Origin: an uncultured Lachnospiraceae bacterium | Lineage (GTDB): Bacteria; Bacillota_A; Clostridia; Lachnospirales; Lachnospiraceae | Assembly (NCBI GenBank): GCA_946613735.1 | Contig: CAMOFS010000096.1 | Span: forward strand, 1 to 6,458 | DNA: 6,458 bases | Reading direction: 5' to 3' | In this document: one piece after another, positions 1 to 6,425 of the stretch | How the letters are laid out: each line of letters begins with the position of its first letter | Position numbering within the stretch: the first letter of the stretch is position 1 | Translations under genes and position numbers: made by a program | Notes under the pieces: model-generated | The model's input: the letters and a program-made list of their open reading frames with translations, nothing else | Databases searched by the model: none | Told to the model about the DNA's origin: nothing

Positions 1-23
1 GAGGGCGAAGCCCGAAGAATCTT
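1..23 (+). repeat. Hairpin repeat, copy 1 (cut by window edge)
   Basis: On the plus strand this reads GA, then GGGC-GAA-GCCC (positions 3-13), then GA, AGAAT and CTT. GGGC and GCCC pair perfectly around a GAA triloop, and the flanking GA steps face each other as tandem G-A mismatches. The outer 3' arm AGAAT (16-20) should pair with an ATTCT arm that would lie just left of the window. The same plan is seen in full at 6430-6450, in opposite orientation. The element starts inside the stop codon of the XpaC-like gene. It resembles the small palindromic intergenic repeats that are scattered in many bacterial genomes. A 3'-end mRNA-protecting or terminating role is possible, but no U-run is visible. 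Confidence 0.7.
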
Positions 24-1188
24 ATAATAGTGCGTCCTGTTTCATCATAGTCTTCATCACCGAGATATCGGATGATATATCCCAGGCGTCATCCTGGAAA
101 AGCTGATTCAGAAGCTTTACAAAAGCGTCGTTTATCACATCCATGGCATCCTCGATCTCAGCTCTGGAGTTGGCCACATTCTCGATGTTTTTGTCCTCGT
201 TTGAAAGCTTCACATAGCTTGTCACCAGCTTTTCGGTGGTGGGCAGGTAGTAGCTCATGAACTTTCTTAGGTCAGAGGCTGTCTCCGGCTGCTTTTGCAC
301 CTTTTTAAAGATGGAAAGCACCGTAGCCTCAAGAGTATACAGCTTGTCCGACATAGGCTCCGTATCCGGGATCATATCGTTGAAATCCCTGATCCGGTTA
401 AGATAATCATTACCGTCACGGAGGATGGACTTTACATCCTCCGGCAGGGACTCATCGATCCTGTAGTAGGCCCGCTTATTGGAATCGGTCTTGGGCACGT
501 CTGTCGCCTGGTTATCCTTCTTTGTCCCGGCCTGCTCCTGAGCGGCCCTGACAGATCTGGCATACTCCAGATACACATCATCCGTCAGCATCAGGGTAGT
601 CTGCTCCCTGTCAAAAACCGCAGTGGGCAAAAAGCCCTTCATCTTCATTTTTTTAAGATCTGACAAAACCTCCGACTCGGATCTGTCACTTTTATCCGCC
701 AGCTCCCTTATGGTAACATAGCTGCGTTCTCCGGTGATGTGTCCGTATTCATAGAATCTTTTCACCAGCCTTTTCATCCTGCTGCCGGACAGTATCACTC
801 CAACGCCGATCAAAAGTATAATGCCCATCACGACTGATACCGTCACCAGCCCTACGATATTACCCCTGACCAGGTTGCCGGCAATGCCTCCGCCTAAAAG
901 CGCACCCGACACCCCGGTTATGGCTGCCCCCAATCCTATCTCAAAATTGCCCTGGCTCTTGTCCACATCCTTGGTAAAATAAGGCGGCCTGTAGGGAACC
1001 TTTCTCTGAGCCGAATTGATAACGTTTGCCACGGCCCCCATTCCGCTTTTTACCACCGTACTGGTGGTATCAGACACCACCCGCCGAAGCTGGGTGCCCA
1101 GCCCCGTATACTCATGGGTGGAAAGGGCCTTGTCTATACTTGCTAATATGTCATCTCCTGCTGCCAGCAGGTCATCTACCAGTGCCAT
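22..1188 (-). CDS. Membrane protein with XpaC-type C-terminal domain (5-bromo-4-chloroindolyl phosphate hydrolysis family)
   Basis: The 388-residue product has four parts. Residues 1-80 are a soluble, partly helical N-terminus. Two hydrophobic, glycine-rich segments follow at about 84-107 and 111-134, probably a membrane hairpin. Residues 138-208 look like a small winged-helix fold, with the stretch YVTIRELADKSDRSESEVLSDL followed by a basic turn and a short beta hairpin. After a polar linker (212-245), residues 247-386 match the XpaC family, with YYLPTTEKLV (313-322), a conserved I-E helix, AFVKLLNQLFQDDAWDISSD (355-374) and the terminal M-K-x-D. XpaC proteins are named after a staining phenotype; no catalytic residues are known to me, and they are often encoded beside TelA-type tellurite/toxic-anion resistance genes. 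The ATG is preceded by AGGAAG 6 bases upstream and lies 17 bases inside the previous gene, so translation is probably coupled. B. subtilis XpaC is shorter and lacks the winged-helix-like insert. The membrane and XpaC calls are firm; the function is unknown. Confidence 0.88.
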   Translation of the reverse strand: MALVDDLLAAGDDILASIDKALSTHEYTGLGTQLRRVVSDTTSTVVKSGMGAVANVINSAQRKVPYRPPYFTKDVDKSQGNFEIGLGAAITGVSGALLGGGIAGNLVRGNIVGLVTVSVVMGIILLIGVGVILSGSRMKRLVKRFYEYGHITGERSYVTIRELADKSDRSESEVLSDLKKMKMKGFLPTAVFDREQTTLMLTDDVYLEYARSVRAAQEQAGTKKDNQATDVPKTDSNKRAYYRIDESLPEDVKSILRDGNDYLNRIRDFNDMIPDTEPMSDKLYTLEATVLSIFKKVQKQPETASDLRKFMSYYLPTTEKLVTSYVKLSNEDKNIENVANSRAEIEDAMDVINDAFVKLLNQLFQDDAWDISSDISVMKTMMKQDALL

Positions 1189-2929
1189 CTTTTACTTCCT
1201 TATTCTCATTAACGTAAAGTATCCTTCCCAGCTCAGCCGCAATGAGCTCGCCCATTCCGAATATCTGTCTGGAAGGCTCGCATGCCAAAAGTCCGAAGAT
1301 ATGATCCTTGCAAAATACCGGAAAACCGATATAGCCCTTGCACTTTGAAGGAATCTCATCCCGGCAAAACATTTTTTTAACTGAACCGGCGATCCTGTCG
1401 TGGGACAGTACATACATCACTCCATTTTTTATCATACAGCGAAGGTTGATCTTTTCAGGAAAGAATTTACTGTCGCTGCCATAGATAAAGGGCTTGTCAA
1501 GCACATAGAAAAGCAGATTTTTCATACCAAGCTTCTCAAGCATCCTGATGGAAACATCTATGGGATCCCCCTTGGTCTCCATACGGTTAAAGCCTGACAT
1601 GAGATACATCTTCATACGCTCCGTATCCGCAGCATTCTTTCTGATGGAGTTCTCCTTCTCATCGGCGATGATGTATATCATACGATCCTTGATGCGCAAA
1701 AACAGTCTGTTGATATACTGGTTGGCGGCAGCGGATTTGTTTACCGTGTTGATCACCGCCTGGAGCTGGTTGATGCTTTTGACAAAGCGCTGGGGATCGG
1801 TATAGTCCATGGCTCCGTTATCGATGAACACATCGATGAGCCTGCCTATCTCCTCGTACTCATCCTCGCTCATGTATCTGTTTTTCATGGCTTTTATGAT
1901 CCTGAAAATGATCTCGTTAAAAAGCCTTTTTAAGTTCAGGTTTTCCCTGGAATAGATCTCATTTTTATAGCGGTAAAAGCACATATCAAAAATGATATCG
2001 ATGTCGCCCCTGCTCATCCTTGACACATCAAAGGTGGTGCGGTCAAGCATCTCATACTCCATGGAGGATCTGGCATAAAGCCTGGTCATAACCTTGGAGG
2101 AATCGATCCTTTCGCCCTTTAGGATCCTAAGCATTACCTCCAGGGCCTTTTTCCCCATAGTCATCTCCGAAGGACCTATGGATGAAAGGGGCGGCTCTAA
2201 GCCAGCCGCAAGCCTGGTGTTATCAAAGCCGCAGACCTTGATATCCCTGCCCGGCACAAGCCCTCTCTGCTTCATTACATCATAAAGGGGCTTGGCCACA
2301 GTATCATTTACACAGAAGATTGCTTCTACATTGGGATTGTCATCCAAAAGCTTTTCCGCCTTATCGTGGCAGTTGATGGACATATCTGTGGCAACATAGG
2401 CCTTTTCGGGAAGGGACAGTCCCCGGTCTACAAGGCATTTTTCAAATATATTCCGTCTCTCCACGGCATCGAAGTTGTCATCCCTGCCGCCAAGCATGGC
2501 AAAGTGAGTTATATTGCCGATATACACCAAAAGATCCACTACTTCCCTGATGCCGGCCTCATTGTCATATCTGATCACTATGCCCTCATCGATCTCTGCG
2601 GAGATGAATACCTTTGGAACATCACCCAACAGCTTAAGGAAGCTGTTAAGCTCCTTTTTTTCCATATTCCTGAGTGATCCAAGGGCTATGATCAGTCCGT
2701 CAAATTTTACTGCATTTGACAGATACCATAGGGAATTGTAGATCCTGATATAATCGTTCTTACCGGAGTCCCTGTCATATCTGTCCTCGGACTTACCTGC
2801 CAGGGTAATGACCCTGATATTGGCATCCTCGGGAATGGCATTATAGATACTGTATATTATGTCCCTGGTATAATCTGTACAGATGTCCTCTGTAATCAGA
2901 CCTATGGTTTTAAAATCCTTTTTTACCAT
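1172..2929 (-). CDS. LacI-type ligand-binding domain protein without DNA-binding head, with GAF-like C-terminus
   Basis: The 585-residue product opens directly with the first strand of a LacI/GalR sensor domain (IGLITED, residues 9-15). There is no helix-turn-helix and no signal peptide, so it is a cytoplasmic receptor rather than a repressor or a transporter-binding protein. Sensor landmarks are FDGLII (76-81), DNEAGIREVVDLL (122-134), FAMLGGRDDNFDAVERR (143-159), AIFCVNDTVAKPLYDVMKQRGL (203-224) and VCGFDNTRLAAGLEPPLSSI (232-251), ending near 290. Residues 300-450 are charged and helical, possibly a dimerising linker. Residues 455-575 resemble a GAF domain (YIGFPVFCKDHIFGLLACEP at 533-552, then a closing helix) and carry cysteines at 522, 530, 540 and 550. 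In related signalling proteins such sensors are joined to GGDEF or kinase outputs; none is present here. The gene starts 3 bases after the FIST-EAL stop, with AGAGGG as ribosome site inside that gene, so the two products are probably made together and may interact. The ligand is likely a sugar-like small molecule by family, but it cannot be read from the sequence. Confidence 0.85.
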   Translation of the reverse strand: MVKKDFKTIGLITEDICTDYTRDIIYSIYNAIPEDANIRVITLAGKSEDRYDRDSGKNDYIRIYNSLWYLSNAVKFDGLIIALGSLRNMEKKELNSFLKLLGDVPKVFISAEIDEGIVIRYDNEAGIREVVDLLVYIGNITHFAMLGGRDDNFDAVERRNIFEKCLVDRGLSLPEKAYVATDMSINCHDKAEKLLDDNPNVEAIFCVNDTVAKPLYDVMKQRGLVPGRDIKVCGFDNTRLAAGLEPPLSSIGPSEMTMGKKALEVMLRILKGERIDSSKVMTRLYARSSMEYEMLDRTTFDVSRMSRGDIDIIFDMCFYRYKNEIYSRENLNLKRLFNEIIFRIIKAMKNRYMSEDEYEEIGRLIDVFIDNGAMDYTDPQRFVKSINQLQAVINTVNKSAAANQYINRLFLRIKDRMIYIIADEKENSIRKNAADTERMKMYLMSGFNRMETKGDPIDVSIRMLEKLGMKNLLFYVLDKPFIYGSDSKFFPEKINLRCMIKNGVMYVLSHDRIAGSVKKMFCRDEIPSKCKGYIGFPVFCKDHIFGLLACEPSRQIFGMGELIAAELGRILYVNENKEVKDGTGR

Positions 2930-2932
2930 ACG

Positions 2933-5458
2933 CTAACCCTCTTGCTCCACATGGGGTGAGGGACTTGCGAAAAAGTATCCCTGGGAATAATCCACCCTGT
3001 ACTTTGACAAAACCTTCTGAATTTCCTCATTTTCTACAAATTCGGCTATGACCTGGAATTTCTTGGAGCCTAAGTGCTTCCAACTGGTGATCAGGGAAAT
3101 AAGCCGCTCAAACTCGGTGCTCTCACAGCATTTTTTCACTATGGATCCGTCGATCTTCAGATAATCCGTCTGGATACCCATCAGATGCTGGAGATTGGAA
3201 AAGCCGCTCCCGAAATCATCTATGGCTATCATTCCACCAAGGTCGTGGATCTTGTCCACGAAGTTTCTCAGGTGCTCGTAATCATCCACCTCTTCATTCT
3301 CAAGGATCTCGAAGATGAAGTTACCGGGATGATCCGTCGTGCGCAAAAAGTCATAGATCATCTGTACCAGGTCATTGTTTTTTATATCCCTGATGCCGAT
3401 GTTCATGCTGACACTGGCATCCTCGATATTCTTGAACTTGTCAAAGACCTTCCTTAACATGGTCATGGATATCTTGTCATACAGGACACCATAGGATCTG
3501 GCCACCTCCAAAAAGTCCGTAGGTCCTAAGATATTGCCGTTTTCATCCTCTATCCTCATAAGAGCCTCATAGTGATGTATGCTCTTCTTTTTATTGTCAT
3601 ATATCCCCTGGAAGTAAGGGATGATCTTGTCATGGGAGATGGCATAGTTGATCACATTGACCATGTGGTAACGCTTTTTCATGGTCTCCACGTCGATGAT
3701 CTCACTCTCCCCCTTGGTGATGATGAACTGAATGTTCTTTTGCATCATCTCCACCCTGGCTGAGCTGTAGGCATCATAGAGGTTCCCGGCCCTGCAATCG
3801 TCAATAATGCAGAACAGGGGAACTATGGCTATGTATTGCTCATCATTTTCAAAAAGCTGGGTCTGAAGCTTTTCCATATCCTCCACAAACTTCTGCAGAG
3901 AAACCAGATATGAAGCTGCTCCTACGGCAACTTTCCAGTGATCGAGGATGTAAAAATGGTATTCGTTGGCCTTAGCAAAGCTTGCACATTTGTTGATATA
4001 ATTCTTATAGGTCATCTCCACCATATTGTCGCCAAAGACAGCTCTCATGCTGGAAAGCTCTAAGACATTGATCATGCATATCCTGTCATAGTCTCGGGTC
4101 TTTAAGTCCATATTCATGGCGGCGGCATTGCCGTAATCCTCGCTATCAACGTGTAAAAGCTTTTGTTCATAGCCAAAGATGACTTCCCTAAGTTCCTTTG
4201 GCATTTCCTTTTTCTCGTCTCGGTATTCAGCCTGCATGTCCGCTATGTAGGACAAAAGACGCTTGTTGTCCTCGGAAAGCGCCTCAGTATGTGAGAATAC
4301 ATAGGGGTTGTATTCCTGGGAAGCCTCACTCTCACCTAAAACTGCCATTACAAACGAACAGTTGGCATATACATTTTTGCCTCCATGACTGGAGATCTCA
4401 CCATCGGTAATGCATCCGCACATATTGGAATTCTCGTAAACCGAAAGCTCCCATCTGACTGTATTGGGATAGAGCTGGTTTCTGAGTGAACAGGTATAGC
4501 CAAAGACCGTCTGTGCCTTTTTAAAATTCTCCACCCGAAGGAACATTGCCCTGTTGTCAGTAACTGTTTTGCCATCATAGATGAAGGCGCGTCTGACCTT
4601 TTTCTTCTCACCCAGATGCTGGTACGCCCAAAGCTTGTTGCCTTCTTTTTCATATCTGACCAGGATCGGCATCTCGTCCTTGTCGGAATACACATAGGGC
4701 ATCACACCGGAAAGTGAAGGATCAGAAAGCAAGAGCTCACCCGTGGTCTCAATGTACTTATCTGCAGCATCCTCTCCATCGATGGATACCACCCTGTTGC
4801 CATCTGACCCTGTGATCTCATACTCTCTTCCTACAGCCTGGGCACCGGTGGCAGCTGCAGACAGGCTCTCAAAATCATCGCCTCCCATAGCAGCCAGGAT
4901 GATGCTGTATTTGGACCATCCGTTTTCATCAAAAACAAAGCCCATGGAGGCATCGGGGCCGGCCTTGGAGACAGGTCGGTCTGCCACACCTCCCAACATG
5001 GGGATGCCCGGGATAATGTCATTACTCTTATCCACGAATTCAGATGCATTCAGGTAGCTGCCTGAGAAAAACGTAAGCAAAAGACCTGTATCCTCGGTTA
5101 TTATATGCTCCTCTATGCTTCTTAGCAGATCCTCTGTGGAAATGGCTTCTCCGGACTCCTTGACATAGGGGCGTCTCATGGTCCTGACATATCCGCCCTC
5201 CATCTGTGTCACGGAAATAACGCACTGGTTGTTCATAAGCTTCCCCCAGCCTATGACTCCCGAAGTACTGGTTCCAAAGATGTGCGCGTTGGGTACTATT
5301 CCCTTAATAAAACGCGCAAGGTCCACAGCCTCCTCCTCTAAGTGGATGGAGGTGTGGATCCTGACTAAGACATCACCTTTTCTTGAATTGAGCATGATCT
5401 GGTTAAAATCTCCCACCAGTCTTGCTTTTGATACGTATTGAAAATTCCAGGTAAACAT
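2933..5458 (-). CDS. FIST sensor - degenerate GGDEF - EAL cyclic-di-GMP phosphodiesterase
   Basis: The 841-residue product has no signal peptide or membrane segment and is cytoplasmic. Residues about 20-215 are a FIST N domain (FGTSTSGVIGWG at 61-72, GIPMLGGVADR at 151-161). Residues about 225-385 are FIST_C, including CGCITDGEISSHGG (347-360) and the NCSFVMAVLGE strand. Residues about 455-595 have the layout of a GGDEF domain (RICMINVLELSSMRAVFGDN at 459-478), but the signature loop is replaced by ILDHWKVAVGA (504-514), so cyclase activity is not expected. Residues 600-835 are an EAL domain with the key residues in place: E631 in EALMR, N686, E717, D747-D748 in DDFGSG, K768, E806 and Q826 in SQGY. 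Breakdown of cyclic-di-GMP to pGpG is therefore likely. FIST domains sense small ligands; some members (NosP) bind haem and respond to nitric oxide. The gene starts 10 bases after the upstream stop and is followed 3 bases later by the LacI-like receptor gene. The FIST and EAL calls are firm; the GGDEF-derived middle is a strong inference. Confidence 0.93.
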   Translation of the reverse strand: MFTWNFQYVSKARLVGDFNQIMLNSRKGDVLVRIHTSIHLEEEAVDLARFIKGIVPNAHIFGTSTSGVIGWGKLMNNQCVISVTQMEGGYVRTMRRPYVKESGEAISTEDLLRSIEEHIITEDTGLLLTFFSGSYLNASEFVDKSNDIIPGIPMLGGVADRPVSKAGPDASMGFVFDENGWSKYSIILAAMGGDDFESLSAAATGAQAVGREYEITGSDGNRVVSIDGEDAADKYIETTGELLLSDPSLSGVMPYVYSDKDEMPILVRYEKEGNKLWAYQHLGEKKKVRRAFIYDGKTVTDNRAMFLRVENFKKAQTVFGYTCSLRNQLYPNTVRWELSVYENSNMCGCITDGEISSHGGKNVYANCSFVMAVLGESEASQEYNPYVFSHTEALSEDNKRLLSYIADMQAEYRDEKKEMPKELREVIFGYEQKLLHVDSEDYGNAAAMNMDLKTRDYDRICMINVLELSSMRAVFGDNMVEMTYKNYINKCASFAKANEYHFYILDHWKVAVGAASYLVSLQKFVEDMEKLQTQLFENDEQYIAIVPLFCIIDDCRAGNLYDAYSSARVEMMQKNIQFIITKGESEIIDVETMKKRYHMVNVINYAISHDKIIPYFQGIYDNKKKSIHHYEALMRIEDENGNILGPTDFLEVARSYGVLYDKISMTMLRKVFDKFKNIEDASVSMNIGIRDIKNNDLVQMIYDFLRTTDHPGNFIFEILENEEVDDYEHLRNFVDKIHDLGGMIAIDDFGSGFSNLQHLMGIQTDYLKIDGSIVKKCCESTEFERLISLITSWKHLGSKKFQVIAEFVENEEIQKVLSKYRVDYSQGYFFASPSPHVEQEG

Positions 5459-5480
5459 ACTCCTTCTCCTATCCTATCCT
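5459..5480 (-). promoter_or_regulatory. Tandem Shine-Dalgarno tract for the FIST-EAL gene
   Basis: Reading toward the ATG at 5458, the tract contains AGGAT, AGGAT, AGGAG and AAGGAG in direct succession, giving several overlapping anti-16S pairing sites. The best placed is AGGAG at 5470-5466, seven bases before the ATG. The tract also encodes the last residues of the upstream membrane protein (RIG) and contains its TAG stop (5471-5469). A ribosome finishing the upstream gene therefore ends on top of this site, which predicts coupled translation. Confidence 0.7.
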
Positions 5481-5930
5481 TTGTATGTCTTCGGGGTCTT
5501 TTATTCCGTAACGGTAAATGAAATCCTTCAGGTCGTCGTCGTTTTTAACGAGCACTACCGGTTCAAAGCGGCCTGTGGACTTATCTATAAAGCCAGCCAC
5601 CTGTTCCCCGTTTGCAATACTGGTCCTAAGCACCGGATGCTTTTTTGTGGGATCATAGTAATGCCGCTTCCTGTCGGGAAAAAAGGCGTTGTACTCCTTG
5701 TCCAGCTTCTTATAGGTATCCACCTCTTTTTCCATATTGTTGTTGGCCCTTGGCTTTTTTTTAGCCATCCCCAAAAGGCCTCCCACAGTAACACAGATCA
5801 AAAGGATCACCGCGCCGTAAGAGCTCTGGTGAAAAAGCAGTGAAACAATGAAGAACACTATTCCTAAGATCCCGCCGTACATGGCACCCTCGGACAAATA
5901 TGTATCTGTAGTATCACTGTTATTCTTCAT
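5469..5930 (-). CDS. Small two-helix membrane protein of unknown function
   Basis: I do not recognise this 153-residue protein. It has a short polar N-terminus, two hydrophobic segments at about 16-34 and 38-57 separated only by HQSSY, and a positive stop-transfer run AKKKPRAN (56-63). By the positive-inside rule both ends should face the cytoplasm. Residues 64-90 are charged and probably helical. Residues 97-153 look like a small soluble domain, with HPVLRTSIANGEQVAGFIDK and then strand-like FEPVVLVKN and a D-L-K-D-F helix. The glycine spacing of the membrane part (GAMYGGILG, GGLLGMA) recalls the glycine-rich hairpin in the XpaC-like protein of the same block, although no sequence identity is claimed. 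The ATG has GGAG 7 bases upstream. It follows sufU by 38 bases and is translationally joined to the FIST-EAL gene, so a role in that signalling module, perhaps as a membrane partner, is plausible but unproven. Confidence 0.8.
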   Translation of the reverse strand: MKNNSDTTDTYLSEGAMYGGILGIVFFIVSLLFHQSSYGAVILLICVTVGGLLGMAKKKPRANNNMEKEVDTYKKLDKEYNAFFPDRKRHYYDPTKKHPVLRTSIANGEQVAGFIDKSTGRFEPVVLVKNDDDLKDFIYRYGIKDPEDIQRIG

Positions 5931-5946
5931 CTTTATACTCCATCCC

Positions 5947-5970
5947 AGATCCAGGCGTAACGAAGAATCT
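5947..5970 (+). repeat. Probable diverged hairpin repeat, copy 3
   Basis: On the plus strand, the 16 bases at 5955-5970 (GCGTAACGAAGAATCT) match 14 of 16 with the same part of the copy at 6428-6443 (GCGAAGCGAAGAATCT). The left arm has diverged, but pairing persists: on the minus strand AGATTC (5970-5965) pairs with GGATCT (5952-5947) through five Watson-Crick pairs and one T-G wobble, around an inner CG-TTA-CG core. The element fills most of the gap between sufU and the next gene, and its right end makes the last two bases of the sufU TAG stop. It could instead be an unrelated small hairpin that shares a short match. Confidence 0.5.
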
Positions 5971-6412
5971 ATTCCATGGTCTTGCCTTCACGTACAATCT
6001 CTTCCATGGTATGCCATCCAAGGACCGCACACTTGACACGGGCGGGCATATGGGAGACATCCTGCAGGACTCCTGCCTCCTCCAGCTCGTCCCTCTCCTC
6101 ATCCGTAATACCCTCTTTTATCATACGCATGAAGATATCGGAAAGCCTGAGTGCCTCCTCCTTGCTTTTCCCTATAACAAGGTCTAACATCATATCAGCA
6201 GAGGCCTGGGATATGGCGCAGCCGTCACCCTCATAGGCTCCGTCAACTATAGTGTCGTTTTCTATCTTTAGGTTAAGGATGATATCGTCTCCGCAGGAAG
6301 GGTTCACACCCTCCAGGGTAAAATTCGCATCCGGCAATTCTCTCTTGTGGACCGGATGCATGTTGTGGTCCGTAAGTATCTCATTGTAAAATGTATTGTT
6401 GGCTCGTTCCAT
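5969..6412 (-). CDS. sufU: SufU, zinc-dependent sulfurtransferase of Fe-S cluster assembly
   Basis: The 147-residue product is a full-length SufU. The zinc ligands and active-site residues of the family are all present: C40 and D42 in NPSCGD, C65 in GDGCAIS, and C128 in PARVKCAVL, almost the same numbering as in B. subtilis. The start region (NEILTDHNMHP) and the SxASADMM helix also fit. The insert between about residues 100 and 122 separates SufU from IscU-type scaffolds. SufU accepts persulfide sulfur from the cysteine desulfurase SufS and passes it to the SufBCD scaffold in the cytoplasm. I chose the ATG at 6412 because AGAGGAG lies five bases upstream. A longer reading from TTG at 6427 would place that ribosome site inside the gene. 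The usual partner sufS, if linked, must lie to the right of the window. The TAG stop is made at the junction with a hairpin repeat. Confidence 0.95.
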   Translation of the reverse strand: MERANNTFYNEILTDHNMHPVHKRELPDANFTLEGVNPSCGDDIILNLKIENDTIVDGAYEGDGCAISQASADMMLDLVIGKSKEEALRLSDIFMRMIKEGITDEERDELEEAGVLQDVSHMPARVKCAVLGWHTMEEIVREGKTME

Positions 6413-6417
6413 TTTTT

Positions 6418-6424
6418 CTCCTCT
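6418..6424 (-). promoter_or_regulatory. Ribosome binding site that sets the sufU start
   Basis: AGAGGAG is followed by five A residues and then the ATG at 6412. This near-ideal spacing rejects the TTG five codons upstream. The site begins two bases after the tail of the hairpin repeat, so the folded repeat would sit just 5' of the ribosome landing site. Confidence 0.85.
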
Positions 6425-6425
6425 C

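Noticed and set aside
1..23. Intrinsic terminator after the XpaC-like gene
   Set aside because: The stem is GC-rich, but the bases after it on the minus strand lie outside the window and no U-run can be seen, so it is recorded only as a repeat.
22..1188. Phosphatase, as the family name suggests
   Set aside because: The name comes from a colony-staining phenotype. No phosphatase motif is visible in the protein.
1016..1348. Plus-strand open frames of 60 to 127 codons across the window
   Set aside because: They lie opposite well-supported minus-strand genes, have low-complexity or unfamiliar products and no convincing ribosome sites. They are shadow frames.
1172..2929. Transcriptional repressor of the LacI family
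   Set aside because: No helix-turn-helix precedes the sensor domain, and the space upstream is only 3 bases.
4348..4695. Minus-strand open frames inside the FIST-EAL gene
   Set aside because: They are out of frame with a continuous 841-residue protein whose domains run unbroken through these positions, so they are not separate genes or evidence of a frameshift.
5931..5968. Promoter in the gap after sufU (TATAAA near 5932-5937)
   Set aside because: The TATAAA lies directly before the start codon, too close to act as a -10 for that gene, and no -35 stands at the right distance.
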